A stretch of 64,000 nt of DNA from Halorubellus litoreus (lineage in GTDB: Archaea; Halobacteriota; Halobacteria; Halobacteriales; Natrialbaceae). Under the pieces are notes generated by a model, which worked only from the letters and a program-made list of their open reading frames with translations, searched no databases and was not told the DNA's origin. The DNA lies in the NCBI RefSeq assembly GCF_037081675.1, contig NZ_JAZAQL010000001.1, positions 1,426,001-1,490,000 on the forward strand, in the 5' to 3' direction. The position numbers and the translations under genes were made by a program. Shown one piece after another: positions 51,750-60,373 of the stretch (its first letter is position 1; each line of letters starts with the position of its first letter).

Positions 51750-52868
51750 CTCCGCGAGCACGTTCGCGAGCGCGTCGACGACCTCGTCGGCGTGCGCTTC
51801 GGTCGCGGTCAGCGGCGGGAGCAGGCGCACGACGGTGCGGCCCGCGGGGAGCGCGAGCACGCCCTCCTGGATGGCGAGGCCCTTCAGGAGGCGGTTCGCG
51901 CCGCGCTTGACCTCGACGCCGACCATGAGGCCCTCGCCGCGGACGTCGCGGACGGGGAGCTCCGACAGTTCGTCCTGGAGGTGCCCGCCGACGTCGGCTG
52001 CGTTCGCGGCGAGGTCCTCGTTCTCGACGACGTCGAGCGTCGCGGTCGCCGCCGCGGCCACGAGCGGGTTCCCGGAGAACGTCGACCCGTGGCTCGCGGC
52101 GCCGTCGGCGACCCAGTCCGCGCACACGGTCGCGCCGAGGGGCAGGCCGCTCGCGAGGCCTTTCGCCGCCGTCAGGATGTCCGGCGTCACGTCCCTGGAC
52201 TGGCACGCCCAGTGCGTGCCGGTGCGGCCGACGCCCGTCTGGATCTCGTCCAGGACGAGTGCGGCGCCGGCGTCGTCCGTGACGTCCTGTGCGGCCTGCA
52301 GGTAGCCCTCGGGCGCGGGATGCACGCCACCCTCGCCCTGGACGGGTTCGAGGATGACCGCCGCGGTCTCCTCGTCCACCGCGTCGGCGAGCGCGTCCTC
52401 GTCGCCGTAGTCGACGAACTCGACGCCCGGCATCACGGGCTCGTACGGCGCCTTGTACTTCGCCTTCCACGTCGCCGCGAGCGCGCCCATCGTGCGGCCG
52501 TGGAACGCGCGCTTCGCGGCGACGACCTTCTCGCGGCCCGTCGCCGAGCGCGCGAACTTCAACGCCGCCTCGTTCGCTTCCGTCCCCGAATTGCAGAGCC
52601 AGACGTTGTCGAGGCCACCGGGCGCGAACTCGGCGAGGCGCTCGTAGAGCACGTCGCGCGTCGCGTTCCCGTAGCTCGCCTGCGCGTACAGCAACTCGCC
52701 GGCCTGGGACTTGACGGCGTCCACGACCTCGGGGTGACAGTGCCCGGCGGGCGTGCACGCGTAGCTCGCGCCGAAGTCGAGGTACTCGGTCCCCGAATCG
52801 TCGTAGAGGTGGACGTCCTCGCCGCGCTCGATGCTGATGGGTTTCTCCGAGAACACGAACCCGCTCAT
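51738..52868 (-). CDS. argD: [LysW]-gamma-semialdehyde/ornithine aminotransferase
   Basis: A 376-residue class III PLP aminotransferase acting on the LysW-linked glutamate semialdehyde. The PLP lysine is in DILTAAKGLASGLPLG. The conserved LVLDEIQTGVGRTG loop holds the PLP Asp, and CNSGTEANEAALKFAR is intact. The start ATG at 52868 overlaps the argB stop by four bases. The gene is in the LysW-dependent arginine operon, so the substrate is expected to be carrier-bound, although the same family includes N-acetylornithine aminotransferases. Confidence 0.93.
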   Translation of the reverse strand: MSGFVFSEKPISIERGEDVHLYDDSGTEYLDFGASYACTPAGHCHPEVVDAVKSQAGELLYAQASYGNATRDVLYERLAEFAPGGLDNVWLCNSGTEANEAALKFARSATGREKVVAAKRAFHGRTMGALAATWKAKYKAPYEPVMPGVEFVDYGDEDALADAVDEETAAVILEPVQGEGGVHPAPEGYLQAAQDVTDDAGAALVLDEIQTGVGRTGTHWACQSRDVTPDILTAAKGLASGLPLGATVCADWVADGAASHGSTFSGNPLVAAAATATLDVVENEDLAANAADVGGHLQDELSELPVRDVRGEGLMVGVEVKRGANRLLKGLAIQEGVLALPAGRTVVRLLPPLTATEAHADEVVDALANVLAEVSA

Positions 52869-53800
52869 TGCGCCGACACCTCCGCGTCAGCGTCGTCCTC
52901 GGCCGTGTCGTCCGACTGCAGCGCACTGGGGAGTATCGTCGTCGCGTCGCCGTCGAGCGCGCTCGTTACGGGTGCGTCCGCGTTCGCGGTCGCGACCGCG
53001 ACGCTCGCCGCACCGCCCTCGAGCGCCTCCTCGGCCGCCATGACCTTCTTCGTCATGAACCCTTCAGCGGCGTCCTCGAGGTCGCTCCAGTCTTCGGGTG
53101 TCGCGACCTCGTCGATGCGCGTGCTCGCGTCGTCGGGGTCCGCGTAGACCCCGGAGACGTCCGTGAGGACGACGAGGTCCGCGCCGAGCGCGCCAGCGAT
53201 GGCCGCGGCGGCACGGTCCGCGTCCGCGTTCACGGGCAGCCACTTCGCTCGCGGCTCCTCGTCGTCGCCGCTCGCGCTGTCCGAGGCGCTCCGCGCCTCG
53301 CGGTCGCCGTCCTTCCCCGCCATGGGGACGGTCGCGACCGGGGTGTATCCGCCCGCGAGCAGCGTCTCGAGGAGGTCCGCGTTCACTTGCTTGATGGTCC
53401 CGGAATGGTCGCCGCGACGGATCTTCTTCTTGCCGTCCTCCTGGACGCGGACCGCGGACTTCCGCGGGCCGGCGAGGAGCTTCCCGTCGACGCCGGACAG
53501 TCCGACCGCGTCCACGCCCTCGTTCAGGAGGCCAGCGGTGAGGTCGGTGTTCAGTTTGCCGGGGAGCACCATCTCGAAGACCTCCATCGTGCGCTCGTCC
53601 GTGAACCGCCCGACGACCCCACTGGGGGTCTCCACGTACTCGGGCTCCTCGCCGAGCGCCTCCAGAGTCTCGTCCACCGCGGTCGAGCCGCCGTGAACGA
53701 CGACGACTTGCTCTCCACTGGCGACCAGTTCGGCCACGTCAGCGAGCGCCCCATCCGGGTCGACGGCGCGCGCGCCACCGATCTTGACGACCGTGGTCAT
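52865..53800 (-). CDS. argB: [LysW]-glutamate/aminoadipate kinase
   Basis: A 311-residue amino acid kinase (ArgB/LysZ family) that phosphorylates the LysW-linked glutamate. Motifs are VVKIGGARAV at the N-terminus, VVVVHGGSTAVD and KLNTDLTAGLLNEGVDAVGLSGVDGKLL. The nucleotide part is LVVLTDVSGVYADPD. A disordered acidic insert (about 165-190) and a long acidic tail (SDDTAEDDADAEVSAQ) are haloarchaeal additions. It is embedded in the carrier pathway operon between argC and argD. Confidence 0.92.
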   Translation of the reverse strand: MTTVVKIGGARAVDPDGALADVAELVASGEQVVVVHGGSTAVDETLEALGEEPEYVETPSGVVGRFTDERTMEVFEMVLPGKLNTDLTAGLLNEGVDAVGLSGVDGKLLAGPRKSAVRVQEDGKKKIRRGDHSGTIKQVNADLLETLLAGGYTPVATVPMAGKDGDREARSASDSASGDDEEPRAKWLPVNADADRAAAAIAGALGADLVVLTDVSGVYADPDDASTRIDEVATPEDWSDLEDAAEGFMTKKVMAAEEALEGGAASVAVATANADAPVTSALDGDATTILPSALQSDDTAEDDADAEVSAQ

Positions 53801-53801
53801 C

Positions 53802-54875
53802 TCAGGGACTCCCCACGGGGTGCAGGCCCGCGAACTCGAGGCCGGCGGTCTCCTCGAACCCGAGCGCGACGTTCGCCGCGTGCACCGCCTGACCGGCGGA
53901 GCCCTTGACGACGTTGTCGATGGCGGAGAACACGACGATACGCTCGTTCGACGCGTCCAGTTCGAACCCGACCTCGGCGTGGTTCGTGCCCGCGACCGCC
54001 TTCGGTTCCGGGTAGCGGTACGTCCCGGAACCGCCGGCTTGCATGCGGACGAACGGTTCGTCGTCGTACTCGCCGCGGTACGCTCCCCAGAGGTCGCCGT
54101 TGCTCACCGGGCCGTCGGGGAAGACGTGACAGGTCGCGCTCGCGCCGCGAACCATGTCCACGGCGTGGCAGGTGAACGAGACGCTCGTGCCGAGCCACTG
54201 CTCGATCTCGGCCTCGTGCCGGTGGCCGGTGGGCGCGTACGGGCGGACGACGCCCGAGCGCTCGGCGTGACTGGAGGCTGCGCCGCCGCCGGCGCCGCCC
54301 TCGCTGGACCCGACCTTCACGTCCACGACGACGTCCGCGCCGTCGAGGATGCCCGCTTCCGCGAGCGGGTAGAGCCCGAGGATGGTCGCGGTCGCGTTAC
54401 AGCCACCCGACGCGATGACGTCCGCGCCCGCGAGGTTCTCGCGATTGACCTCGGGGAGCGCGTACTGCGCGACGTCGAGCTTCCCCGGGCAACTGTGGCC
54501 GTCGTACCACTCGTCGTACTGCGCCTCGGTGTCGAGACGGAAGTCCGCGGAGAGGTCGACGACGAGTTCCGCGGCGTCCTGGTACTCGTCGATGTGCTCC
54601 ATCGTGACGCCGTGGGGCGTCGCCGTGAACAGCACGTCCACGCTCTCGAGGTCGCCGGGCTGCGAGAAGCGCAGGTCCGTCCCGCGCAGGGGCGGGTGGA
54701 CGCTCCCCACGCTCTTCCCGGCGTACTCGCGGCTCGTCGCCTGCGAGAGCTCGAACTCGGGATGCCCGGCGAGCAGGCGCAGGAGCTCGCCGCCCGCGAA
54801 CCCGCTCGCGCCGACGATACTCGCCGACACCGCCTCGCTGTCGACGTCGACGTCGCCCGTGGGCGTTGCAGCCAT
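53802..54875 (-). CDS. argC: [LysW]-glutamyl-phosphate reductase
   Basis: A 357-residue NADPH-dependent reductase (ArgC/LysY family). The cofactor motif is ASIVGASGFAGGELLRLL, and the catalytic cysteine is in ASGGCNATATILGLYP. The later GRRGAG-like segment is present as SSEGGAGGGAASSH, and the His is in TGHRHEAEI. Its start shares one base with the argX stop (TGATG), and its stop is 1 bp from the argB start. The acidic N-terminus is shorter than in most neighbours. Confidence 0.93.
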   Translation of the reverse strand: MAATPTGDVDVDSEAVSASIVGASGFAGGELLRLLAGHPEFELSQATSREYAGKSVGSVHPPLRGTDLRFSQPGDLESVDVLFTATPHGVTMEHIDEYQDAAELVVDLSADFRLDTEAQYDEWYDGHSCPGKLDVAQYALPEVNRENLAGADVIASGGCNATATILGLYPLAEAGILDGADVVVDVKVGSSEGGAGGGAASSHAERSGVVRPYAPTGHRHEAEIEQWLGTSVSFTCHAVDMVRGASATCHVFPDGPVSNGDLWGAYRGEYDDEPFVRMQAGGSGTYRYPEPKAVAGTNHAEVGFELDASNERIVVFSAIDNVVKGSAGQAVHAANVALGFEETAGLEFAGLHPVGSP

Positions 54876-55795
54876 CAGTCCGACACCTCCGCGACCGCGT
54901 CCTCGACGTCGGCGTCGCCTCCAGCGGCGTCGGCCTTCGCCTCGAGCCAGTCGACGACCTTCGAGGGAACGTCAGTGTCGACGGCCTCGTTCAGGGCCTT
55001 GAACTCGACGGTGTGGTTGACCTCGTGGACCGTATAGTTCCAATCGGTCTGGTCGCCGTCGGTTTCCATCAGATCCACGCCCAGCAGGCCGCCGCCGACC
55101 GCGTCGCTCGCCATCTCGACGAGCTCCAGAGCCTCGTCGTCGAGCTCGAACGGTTCGGTGTCCGCGCCCTTCGCGGCGTTCGTCAGCCAGTGGTCGCCCG
55201 AGCGCGCCATCGCCGCGATGGGCTCGCCGTCGACGGCGAGCACGCGGACGTCGCGACCGGGTTTCTCGACGAACTCCTGGACGTAGAAGACCTTGTGCTC
55301 GTAGTGCCCGAGCGTCGCCTTGTGCTCGAGGATGGCCTCCGCGGCGCTCTTCGAGTCGATCTTCGCCATCAGGCGCCCCCACGAGCCCATCACGGGCTTC
55401 AGGACGCAGGGGTAGCCGAACTCGTCGATTATCTCCATCGCCGCGTCCGTCGTGAACGCCGTCTTCGTCGTCGGCGTCGGGACGCCCGCGGCCGCGAGCG
55501 CGAGCGAGTTCTCGACCTTGTCCGCGCACGTCTCCGCGGTCGCCGCGGAGTTCACGACGGGGACGCCGTACTGCTCGCAGAACTTCGTCGCGTACAGGCT
55601 CCGCGAGGTCGCCATGCAGCGGTCGACGACGAGGTCGAGGTCGTCGAACGCCTCAGGGGCCTCGGTGAGGTCGAACGTCTGCTTGCGGACGTCGATCTTC
55701 GTGACGTCGTGCCCGCGGTCGCGCAGCTCCGAGAGCAGGAGCTTCTCGTCCTGCCGGATGCGCGAGTAGAGGACGCCGACGTTCACGTCGTCCAC
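54875..55795 (-). CDS. argX: LysW-glutamate ligase (ATP-grasp, ArgX/LysX)
   Basis: A 306-residue ATP-grasp ligase that attaches glutamate (or aminoadipate) to the C-terminal Glu of LysW. It starts MDDVNVGVLYSRIRQDEKLL. The ATP-grasp core includes KPVMGSWGRLMAKI (nucleotide Lys and Gly loop), VQEFVEKPGRDVRVLAVDG and the metal site VHEVNHTVEFKAL (about 268-280). The substrate (Glu or aminoadipate) is set by a few residues near this site and cannot be read with certainty here. The presence of argG, argH and argF in the same locus, with lysine-specific genes absent from this window, favours glutamate. Confidence 0.9.
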   Translation of the reverse strand: MDDVNVGVLYSRIRQDEKLLLSELRDRGHDVTKIDVRKQTFDLTEAPEAFDDLDLVVDRCMATSRSLYATKFCEQYGVPVVNSAATAETCADKVENSLALAAAGVPTPTTKTAFTTDAAMEIIDEFGYPCVLKPVMGSWGRLMAKIDSKSAAEAILEHKATLGHYEHKVFYVQEFVEKPGRDVRVLAVDGEPIAAMARSGDHWLTNAAKGADTEPFELDDEALELVEMASDAVGGGLLGVDLMETDGDQTDWNYTVHEVNHTVEFKALNEAVDTDVPSKVVDWLEAKADAAGGDADVEDAVAEVSD

Positions 55796-55883
55796 CTCGC
55801 GTTCGCGGTCTGCGTGGTATCGTCGTCGAGCATCGTCTGGTGCGTGGTCGTCTTGGGGTGTATGGTGGCTGTCGTCTGCACGC

Positions 55884-56048
55884 TCACTCCCCCCAGTCCT
55901 CTTCCAGCTCGGGGGCCTTCTCGAGGACCGGCGGGGAGACGTCTATCACTTCGAGCTCTGCGCCGCAGGTGGTGCAGTCGACGATCTCTCCGGCTTCCGC
56001 GTCGTCGTGCAGCGCCACGTCGGCGCCGCACTCGGTGCATGTCGTCAT
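55884..56048 (-). CDS. lysW: LysW amino-group carrier protein
   Basis: A 54-residue carrier with a zinc ribbon (C4-x2-C7 and C25-x2-C28). The conserved acidic C-terminus is ELEEDWGE, and the last residue, E54, is the attachment point for the growing amino acid. The ATG at 56048 (MTTCTECGAD) is used, since the ten residues before it are encoded in the promoter region. An 88-bp gap separates it from argX. Its tiny size and terminal EDWGE motif are decisive for this family. Confidence 0.95.
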   Translation of the reverse strand: MTTCTECGADVALHDDAEAGEIVDCTTCGAELEVIDVSPPVLEKAPELEEDWGE

Positions 56049-56076
56049 CGTACCCGGTACTCCCGGCGCGAAGAAC

Positions 56077-56108
56077 ATAAACCTTCCGAACTTACCAAAT
56101 ATATTATA
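56077..56108 (-). promoter_or_regulatory. Promoter region of the lysW-arg operon
   Basis: The minus strand here reads TATAATATATTTGG (about 56095-56108) and then AAGGTTTATG (about 56080-56089), both AT-rich boxes. The second is 29-42 nt before the ATG at 56048, the usual spacing for a leaderless start. The 235-bp space between argH and lysW otherwise holds no gene. Confidence 0.5.
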
Positions 56109-56283
56109 CTACGTAGAGACCACTCTAACGGTGCTGAGAAAGCAAAATTCGCCATCGAACCCGAACCACATATCAGGTTACTTTGAATAGCTGCCCCGTG
56201 GTGGGGCTGGTGGCAGTCGGCCTCGCACGCCTCGCAGGTCGACCACGTCCGTCGTCGCCGCCACTCCTGTGACGAGCGCCGTC

Positions 56284-57858
56284 TCAGACATAGTCGGACA
56301 CCTCGTCCTGGAGCGTCTCGTGCGCCAGCGCGAGCGCGTCGCGCTTCCCCGTGACGGCCTCCTCGTCCGCAGCGAGCGCGTCCGCCGCGTTCGCGACCTG
56401 GGACGCCACCGCCTCGGGGGCCGGGCCGCCGACCGAATCGCGCATCGCGACGTTCGCCGCGGGGTCGAGCGCGTCCGCGACCGTCGCTTCGTCCACGTAC
56501 GTCTCCATGGACTCGCCGAGGACGTCCTCGACGACCGCCGCGATAGTGTCGACGCTCGGCGCCGACCCATCCGCCTGCTCGCTCGCCGTCGCCAGGACCT
56601 CGTGGGCCTGCCGGAACGGCACGTCAGCCATCGCGAGCACGTCAGCGACCGCCGTCGCCGTCGAGAACCCTTCGCCAGCAGCCTCGGCGAGCGCCTCGCT
56701 CGGCCACTCGGCGGTCGCCACCGCACCCGCCGCGACCGACGTCGCCTCGGTGACCGCATCCACGGTCGACCACACGTGCGGCGTCGCCGACTGGAGGTCG
56801 CGGTTGTACGCACGCGGCAGGCCCTTCAGCGTCGACAGCAAGCCATTGAGTCCGGCGCTCGCGTCGCCCGCGGTCGCGCGAACGAGCTCGAGCGTGTCCG
56901 GGTTCTTCTTCTGGGGCATGATCGACGAGGTCGACGAGTACGCGTCGTCGAGCTCGACGAACCCGCGGTTCGCGAAGATCACGAGGTCCTCCGCGAGCCC
57001 CGACAGGTGCGTCGCGACGCTCGCGAGCGCCGACGCGACCTCCACGAGGTGGTCGCGGGCCGCGACCGCGTCCGTCGCGTTCTCGACGAGTCCCGCGAAC
57101 CCGAGCAGTTCCGCGGTACGGTCGCGGTCCACGTCGAACGGCGTCCCCGCGAACGCCGCCGCACCCAGCGGGGACTCGTTCACGCGCTCGTACGCGTCCA
57201 GCAAGCGGTCGGCGTCGCGAGCGAGCGCGCCAGCGTACGAGAGCGCCCAGTGCCCGACCGTCGTCGGCTGCGCCGACTGCAGGTGCGTATAGCCCGGCAT
57301 CAGCGTCTCGCCCTCCGCGTCCGCGACCTCGACGAGCGCCGCACGCGCGTCGTTCACCGCGTCGAGCGCAGCGAGCACGTCCTCGCGCAGGCGATAGCGG
57401 ATGCACGTCGCGACCTCGTCGTTCCGCGACCGCGCGGTATGCATCTTCCCGCCGACGTCGCCAGCGATGGCGATGACCTTCGACTCGATCGCCTCGTGGA
57501 CGTCCTCGCCATCGGGCAATTCCTTGTGCTCCTCGACCTCCACGACGTTCAACGCCTGCAGTATCTGGCCGGCCTCGTCGTCGCCGACGATACCCTGTTC
57601 CGCGAGCATCACGACGTGCGCGCGGTCGACCGCCAGGTCCGCCTCGAAGATGCGTTCGTCCGCCGCCATCGACGACAGGAACCCGCGCGCCGGCCCGCCA
57701 CTGAAGCGCTCGCCGCGGACCGCCGTCCCGCCGTCCGTCGCACCCGAGCCAGTCCCGCCGACAGCGTCGCCGTCGGCGCCCTCGCCGAGCGCGTCCCCGG
57801 TGCTATCGCTGGCGTCACCGGTCGTCTTCGCCGTGCGGTTGTCGCGGAACTCCGTCAT
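56284..57858 (-). CDS. argH: Argininosuccinate lyase
   Basis: A 524-residue enzyme of the fumarase/aspartase superfamily that splits argininosuccinate into arginine and fumarate. The signature SSIMPQKKNPD (about 305-315) carries the catalytic loop. GYTHLQSAQPTTVGHW (about 200-215) contains the catalytic His and TARSRNDEVAT the substrate loop. The N-terminal acidic, low-complexity region of about 45 residues adds to the usual length of about 460. Its start shares a base with the argG stop (TGATG), so argG and argH are one operon. Confidence 0.95.
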   Translation of the reverse strand: MTEFRDNRTAKTTGDASDSTGDALGEGADGDAVGGTGSGATDGGTAVRGERFSGGPARGFLSSMAADERIFEADLAVDRAHVVMLAEQGIVGDDEAGQILQALNVVEVEEHKELPDGEDVHEAIESKVIAIAGDVGGKMHTARSRNDEVATCIRYRLREDVLAALDAVNDARAALVEVADAEGETLMPGYTHLQSAQPTTVGHWALSYAGALARDADRLLDAYERVNESPLGAAAFAGTPFDVDRDRTAELLGFAGLVENATDAVAARDHLVEVASALASVATHLSGLAEDLVIFANRGFVELDDAYSSTSSIMPQKKNPDTLELVRATAGDASAGLNGLLSTLKGLPRAYNRDLQSATPHVWSTVDAVTEATSVAAGAVATAEWPSEALAEAAGEGFSTATAVADVLAMADVPFRQAHEVLATASEQADGSAPSVDTIAAVVEDVLGESMETYVDEATVADALDPAANVAMRDSVGGPAPEAVASQVANAADALAADEEAVTGKRDALALAHETLQDEVSDYV

Positions 57859-59270
57859 CAGTCGTCAGCAGTGAGCGTCGTCTCCTCGGTCGACTCCTCG
57901 GACTCGGTCGCCGAGCCAGCCGAGTTCGCGAGACGGTCCTGGAACCCGTGGTACTTCGCGACGCCCGTCGCGTCCGCCTGCTCGATACCGTCCACGGTCG
58001 ACGTGTCGAACGACGCCGCCGACTCCGAGTACACCGCGTGCTCGCTGTCGCGACCGACCGCGCGCGCCTGGCCCGCCGCGAGCTTCACCGTCACCGTCCC
58101 CTCCGTCTTCTCGCTCACGACGTCGAGGAACCCACCGAGCGCCTGCGAGAGCGGCGAATGCACGAGGCCCTCGTAGGCCTTCTGCCCCCACTCGTCGTCC
58201 ACGGTCGCCTTGAAGTCGCGCTCGTCCTTCGTCAATACGAGACCCTCCAGGGACTCGTGCGCGGCGTGCAGCACGGTCGCGGCGGGGTGCTCGTAGTTCT
58301 CGCGCACTTTGAGGCCGAGCATGCGGTCCTCCATCATGTCCGTGCGGCCGACGCCGTACGCGCCGGCGAGCGCGTTCAGGTACTCGATGACCGCGACCGG
58401 CTCCCCGGTCGCGATGGCGCTCTTCGCCTCGTCCGCGTCAGCGGCCGCCGTCACCGCGTCCGCGGCCGTCTCCTGCACGGACTCGGGGCCCTCGAGCACC
58501 GAGACGCCCGTCGGGAGCCCGTTCGCGAACCCGATCTGGACGAGCGTCGGCGCCGTCACCTTGCCGGGCTCGGTCGTCCAATCGTAGATGTCCTCCGGCG
58601 GCACGTACGCCGGGTCCTCGAGATCCTTGCCCTCGACCGAGCGACTCCAGAGGTTCGTGTCGATACTCCAGTCGCCCTCGTTCCCGCCCTCCACCGGGAG
58701 GTCGAGTTCCGCCGCGTACGCCTGCTCGAACTCGCGCGTCAACCCGAGCTCGCGAACCGGTGCGATGACCGCCATGTCCGTGTCGCGCCACACCGCCTCG
58801 AAACGCAACTGGTCGTTACCCTTCCCCGTGCAACCGTGCGCGACCGCGTCCGCGCCGACATCCTGGGCGACCTCGGCGATCGCCTCCGCGATGACCGGGC
58901 GCGCGAGCGCCGTCCCGAGCGGGTACCCCTGGTAGGTCGCGTTCGCCGTCACGGACTCGAAGCAGAGGTCCGCGAACTCGGCCTTCGCGTCGACCACGTA
59001 GTGCTCGAGGTCGAGCGCCTCGGCGGTCTCCTCCGCCTCCACGAACTCCGCGTGAGGCTGGCCGACGTCGACCGTGACGCCCACGACCTCGTCGTACCCG
59101 TAGAGGTCCTCGAGGAGGGGGACGCAGACCGTCGTGTCGAGGCCGCCCGAGAACGCGAGCGCGACCGTGCCCCCGTCTACCTTCTCTACGTGCGTCGTGT
59201 CGAGGTTGTCTTCCGCGTACTGTGCGCCGGTGGCTGCCGTGTCGTCGTGCGTGGTATCGTCGTGTGTCAT
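57858..59270 (-). CDS. argG: Argininosuccinate synthase
   Basis: A 470-residue ATP-dependent ligase that joins citrulline and aspartate. The N-type ATP pyrophosphatase loop is ALAFSGGLDTTV (about 31-42), and GCTGKGNDQLRFE (about 142-154) and SIDTNLWSRSVEG are intact. It is longer than the typical about 400 residues because of an acidic C-terminus (TESEESTEETTLTADD) and an N-terminal extension. It heads the argG-argH operon. Its upstream region of about 180 bp is unusually long for haloarchaea and contains several inverted repeats. Confidence 0.95.
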   Translation of the reverse strand: MTHDDTTHDDTAATGAQYAEDNLDTTHVEKVDGGTVALAFSGGLDTTVCVPLLEDLYGYDEVVGVTVDVGQPHAEFVEAEETAEALDLEHYVVDAKAEFADLCFESVTANATYQGYPLGTALARPVIAEAIAEVAQDVGADAVAHGCTGKGNDQLRFEAVWRDTDMAVIAPVRELGLTREFEQAYAAELDLPVEGGNEGDWSIDTNLWSRSVEGKDLEDPAYVPPEDIYDWTTEPGKVTAPTLVQIGFANGLPTGVSVLEGPESVQETAADAVTAAADADEAKSAIATGEPVAVIEYLNALAGAYGVGRTDMMEDRMLGLKVRENYEHPAATVLHAAHESLEGLVLTKDERDFKATVDDEWGQKAYEGLVHSPLSQALGGFLDVVSEKTEGTVTVKLAAGQARAVGRDSEHAVYSESAASFDTSTVDGIEQADATGVAKYHGFQDRLANSAGSATESEESTEETTLTADD

Positions 59271-59438
59271 GTGGTGTCGATGTTCGTGACGGCGGAACCC
59301 CCGCCGTCGAAGTGGTCGAAGTGCAATGCGCCGCGAGTCGAGAAAGTAGTGTAAGTGGCCCTAACGGGCCGGTCGCGGCGTTCGAAGGGACACGGCAGCA
59401 CCGCTCGCGGAGACCGCGAACGCAGACGTACGGTGCTG
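59267..59438 (-). promoter_or_regulatory. Structured leader of argG with inverted repeats
   Basis: The minus-strand leader of argG contains an outer stem formed by CAGCACCG (plus-strand 59396-59403) and CGGTGCTG (59431-59438). It encloses a hairpin TCGCGG/CCGCGA around AGA (59405-59419). Next are GGCCC/GGGCC around TAAC (59357-59370) and GACGGCGG/CCGCCGTC around a 5-nt loop (59288-59308), 18 nt before the ATG. The likely promoter is the AT-rich stretch at about 59450-59480. A leader of about 170 nt is rare in this leaderless group and could carry a regulatory RNA element or several regulator sites. Confidence 0.5.
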
Positions 59439-59583
59439 AACCATCGTGAAGATACATACTGGGTACATACTACTAAAGCTTGGCGGGCCGGCAAGGCTTG
59501 ACCGCCACACGTGCACGATAACTCGTCACACACTACCGTGACTTTGCCGGGTCTTTAAGCCGATAGCCCCAGTGAGACCGCAT

Positions 59584-59778
59584 ATGCTCGATAATCGCGC
59601 CGGAATCGAGGTCGAGGACCTCCTCAAGATCGTCCTCGTCCTCGTCGTCGTCTGGATCGTCCTCGAGATACTCGGGATGATACTCGGCACCATCGGCTGG
59701 CTGCTCGGCCCCCTCCAGCCGCTCCTCGGTGTCGTCATCCTCATCCTCATCGTCCTCTGGCTGCTCGACCGGCTCTGA
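59584..59778 (+). CDS. Small hydrophobic two-helix membrane protein
   Basis: A 64-residue protein with a short polar start (MLDNRAGIEVEDLLK). Two long hydrophobic helices (about 16-38 and 40-62) are rich in Ile, Leu and Val, linked by a Gly-containing turn (GTIGWLLGPLQP). It ends in LLDRL. The promoter is inside the gap to argG; TTTAAGCCGATAG at 59554-59566 is about 20-30 nt before the ATG at 59584. This small protein type recurs in haloarchaea with no known function. Confidence 0.7.
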   Translation: MLDNRAGIEVEDLLKIVLVLVVVWIVLEILGMILGTIGWLLGPLQPLLGVVILILIVLWLLDRL

Positions 59779-59818
59779 AACCACACGACATTAGGCCGCA
59801 CCGACGCAACGAACGCAC

Positions 59819-60325
59819 GTGTACAGCCTGAACGTCCCCGTCCCGGGACGCGTCCGCCGGCTCGCGAGCGACCTCCACCCCCAGCTCGTCGAGTTCGCAC
59901 ACCACCCCAGCGACCACACGCTCCTCGCGAAACGCCTCGACGCCAGCACGCCCAGCGACCGCCACCGCGTCCAACGCCAGGTACGGAACGCACTCGGCGG
60001 CCTCCCGCCGTTCGCCGTCCGCATCGACGGCATCGACTACTTCGCGAACCCGACCTCCGGCACCGGCCCCGTCGTCTACCTCACCGTCGACTCCCCCGGC
60101 CTCCAGGACGCCCACGACCGCCTCGTCGACGAACTCGGGAGCCTCCCAGGTCTCGGCGGCGACGACTACGTCCCCCACGTCACCCTCGCCCGCGACGGCC
60201 CCACCGACGCCGCCGAACGCGCCGCCAGCATCGACGTCGAATCAATCGAATGGACCGTCGAACGCCTCGAATTCTACGACGCCCACCTCGAGGAACCAGC
60301 CGGCGAGATACGCCTCCCCGCCTGA
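59819..60325 (+). CDS. 2'-5' RNA ligase-like 2H phosphoesterase
   Basis: A 168-residue protein of the 2H superfamily (ThpR/LigT-like). The two catalytic H-x-T/S-x motifs are HTLLAKR (about 32-38) and HVTLARD (about 120-126). The fold is alpha/beta throughout with no membrane segment. Such enzymes act on 2',3'-cyclic phosphates in RNA. The start is the GTG at 59819, and the first residues (MYSLNVPVPGRVRRLASDL) fit the family. A specific role, for example in tRNA splicing, cannot be fixed from sequence. Confidence 0.8.
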   Translation: MYSLNVPVPGRVRRLASDLHPQLVEFAHHPSDHTLLAKRLDASTPSDRHRVQRQVRNALGGLPPFAVRIDGIDYFANPTSGTGPVVYLTVDSPGLQDAHDRLVDELGSLPGLGGDDYVPHVTLARDGPTDAAERAASIDVESIEWTVERLEFYDAHLEEPAGEIRLPA

Positions 60326-60373
60326 AGCACCCAAGCCACCGTAGATTATGCCACTCGACACCGTTCGCCCGGT

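Noticed and set aside
59267..59533. 88-residue protein upstream of argG
   Set aside because: It is basic, cysteine-rich and without haloarchaeal codon bias in its first two thirds. Only the last 19 codons look coding-like and are treated as a candidate upstream frame.
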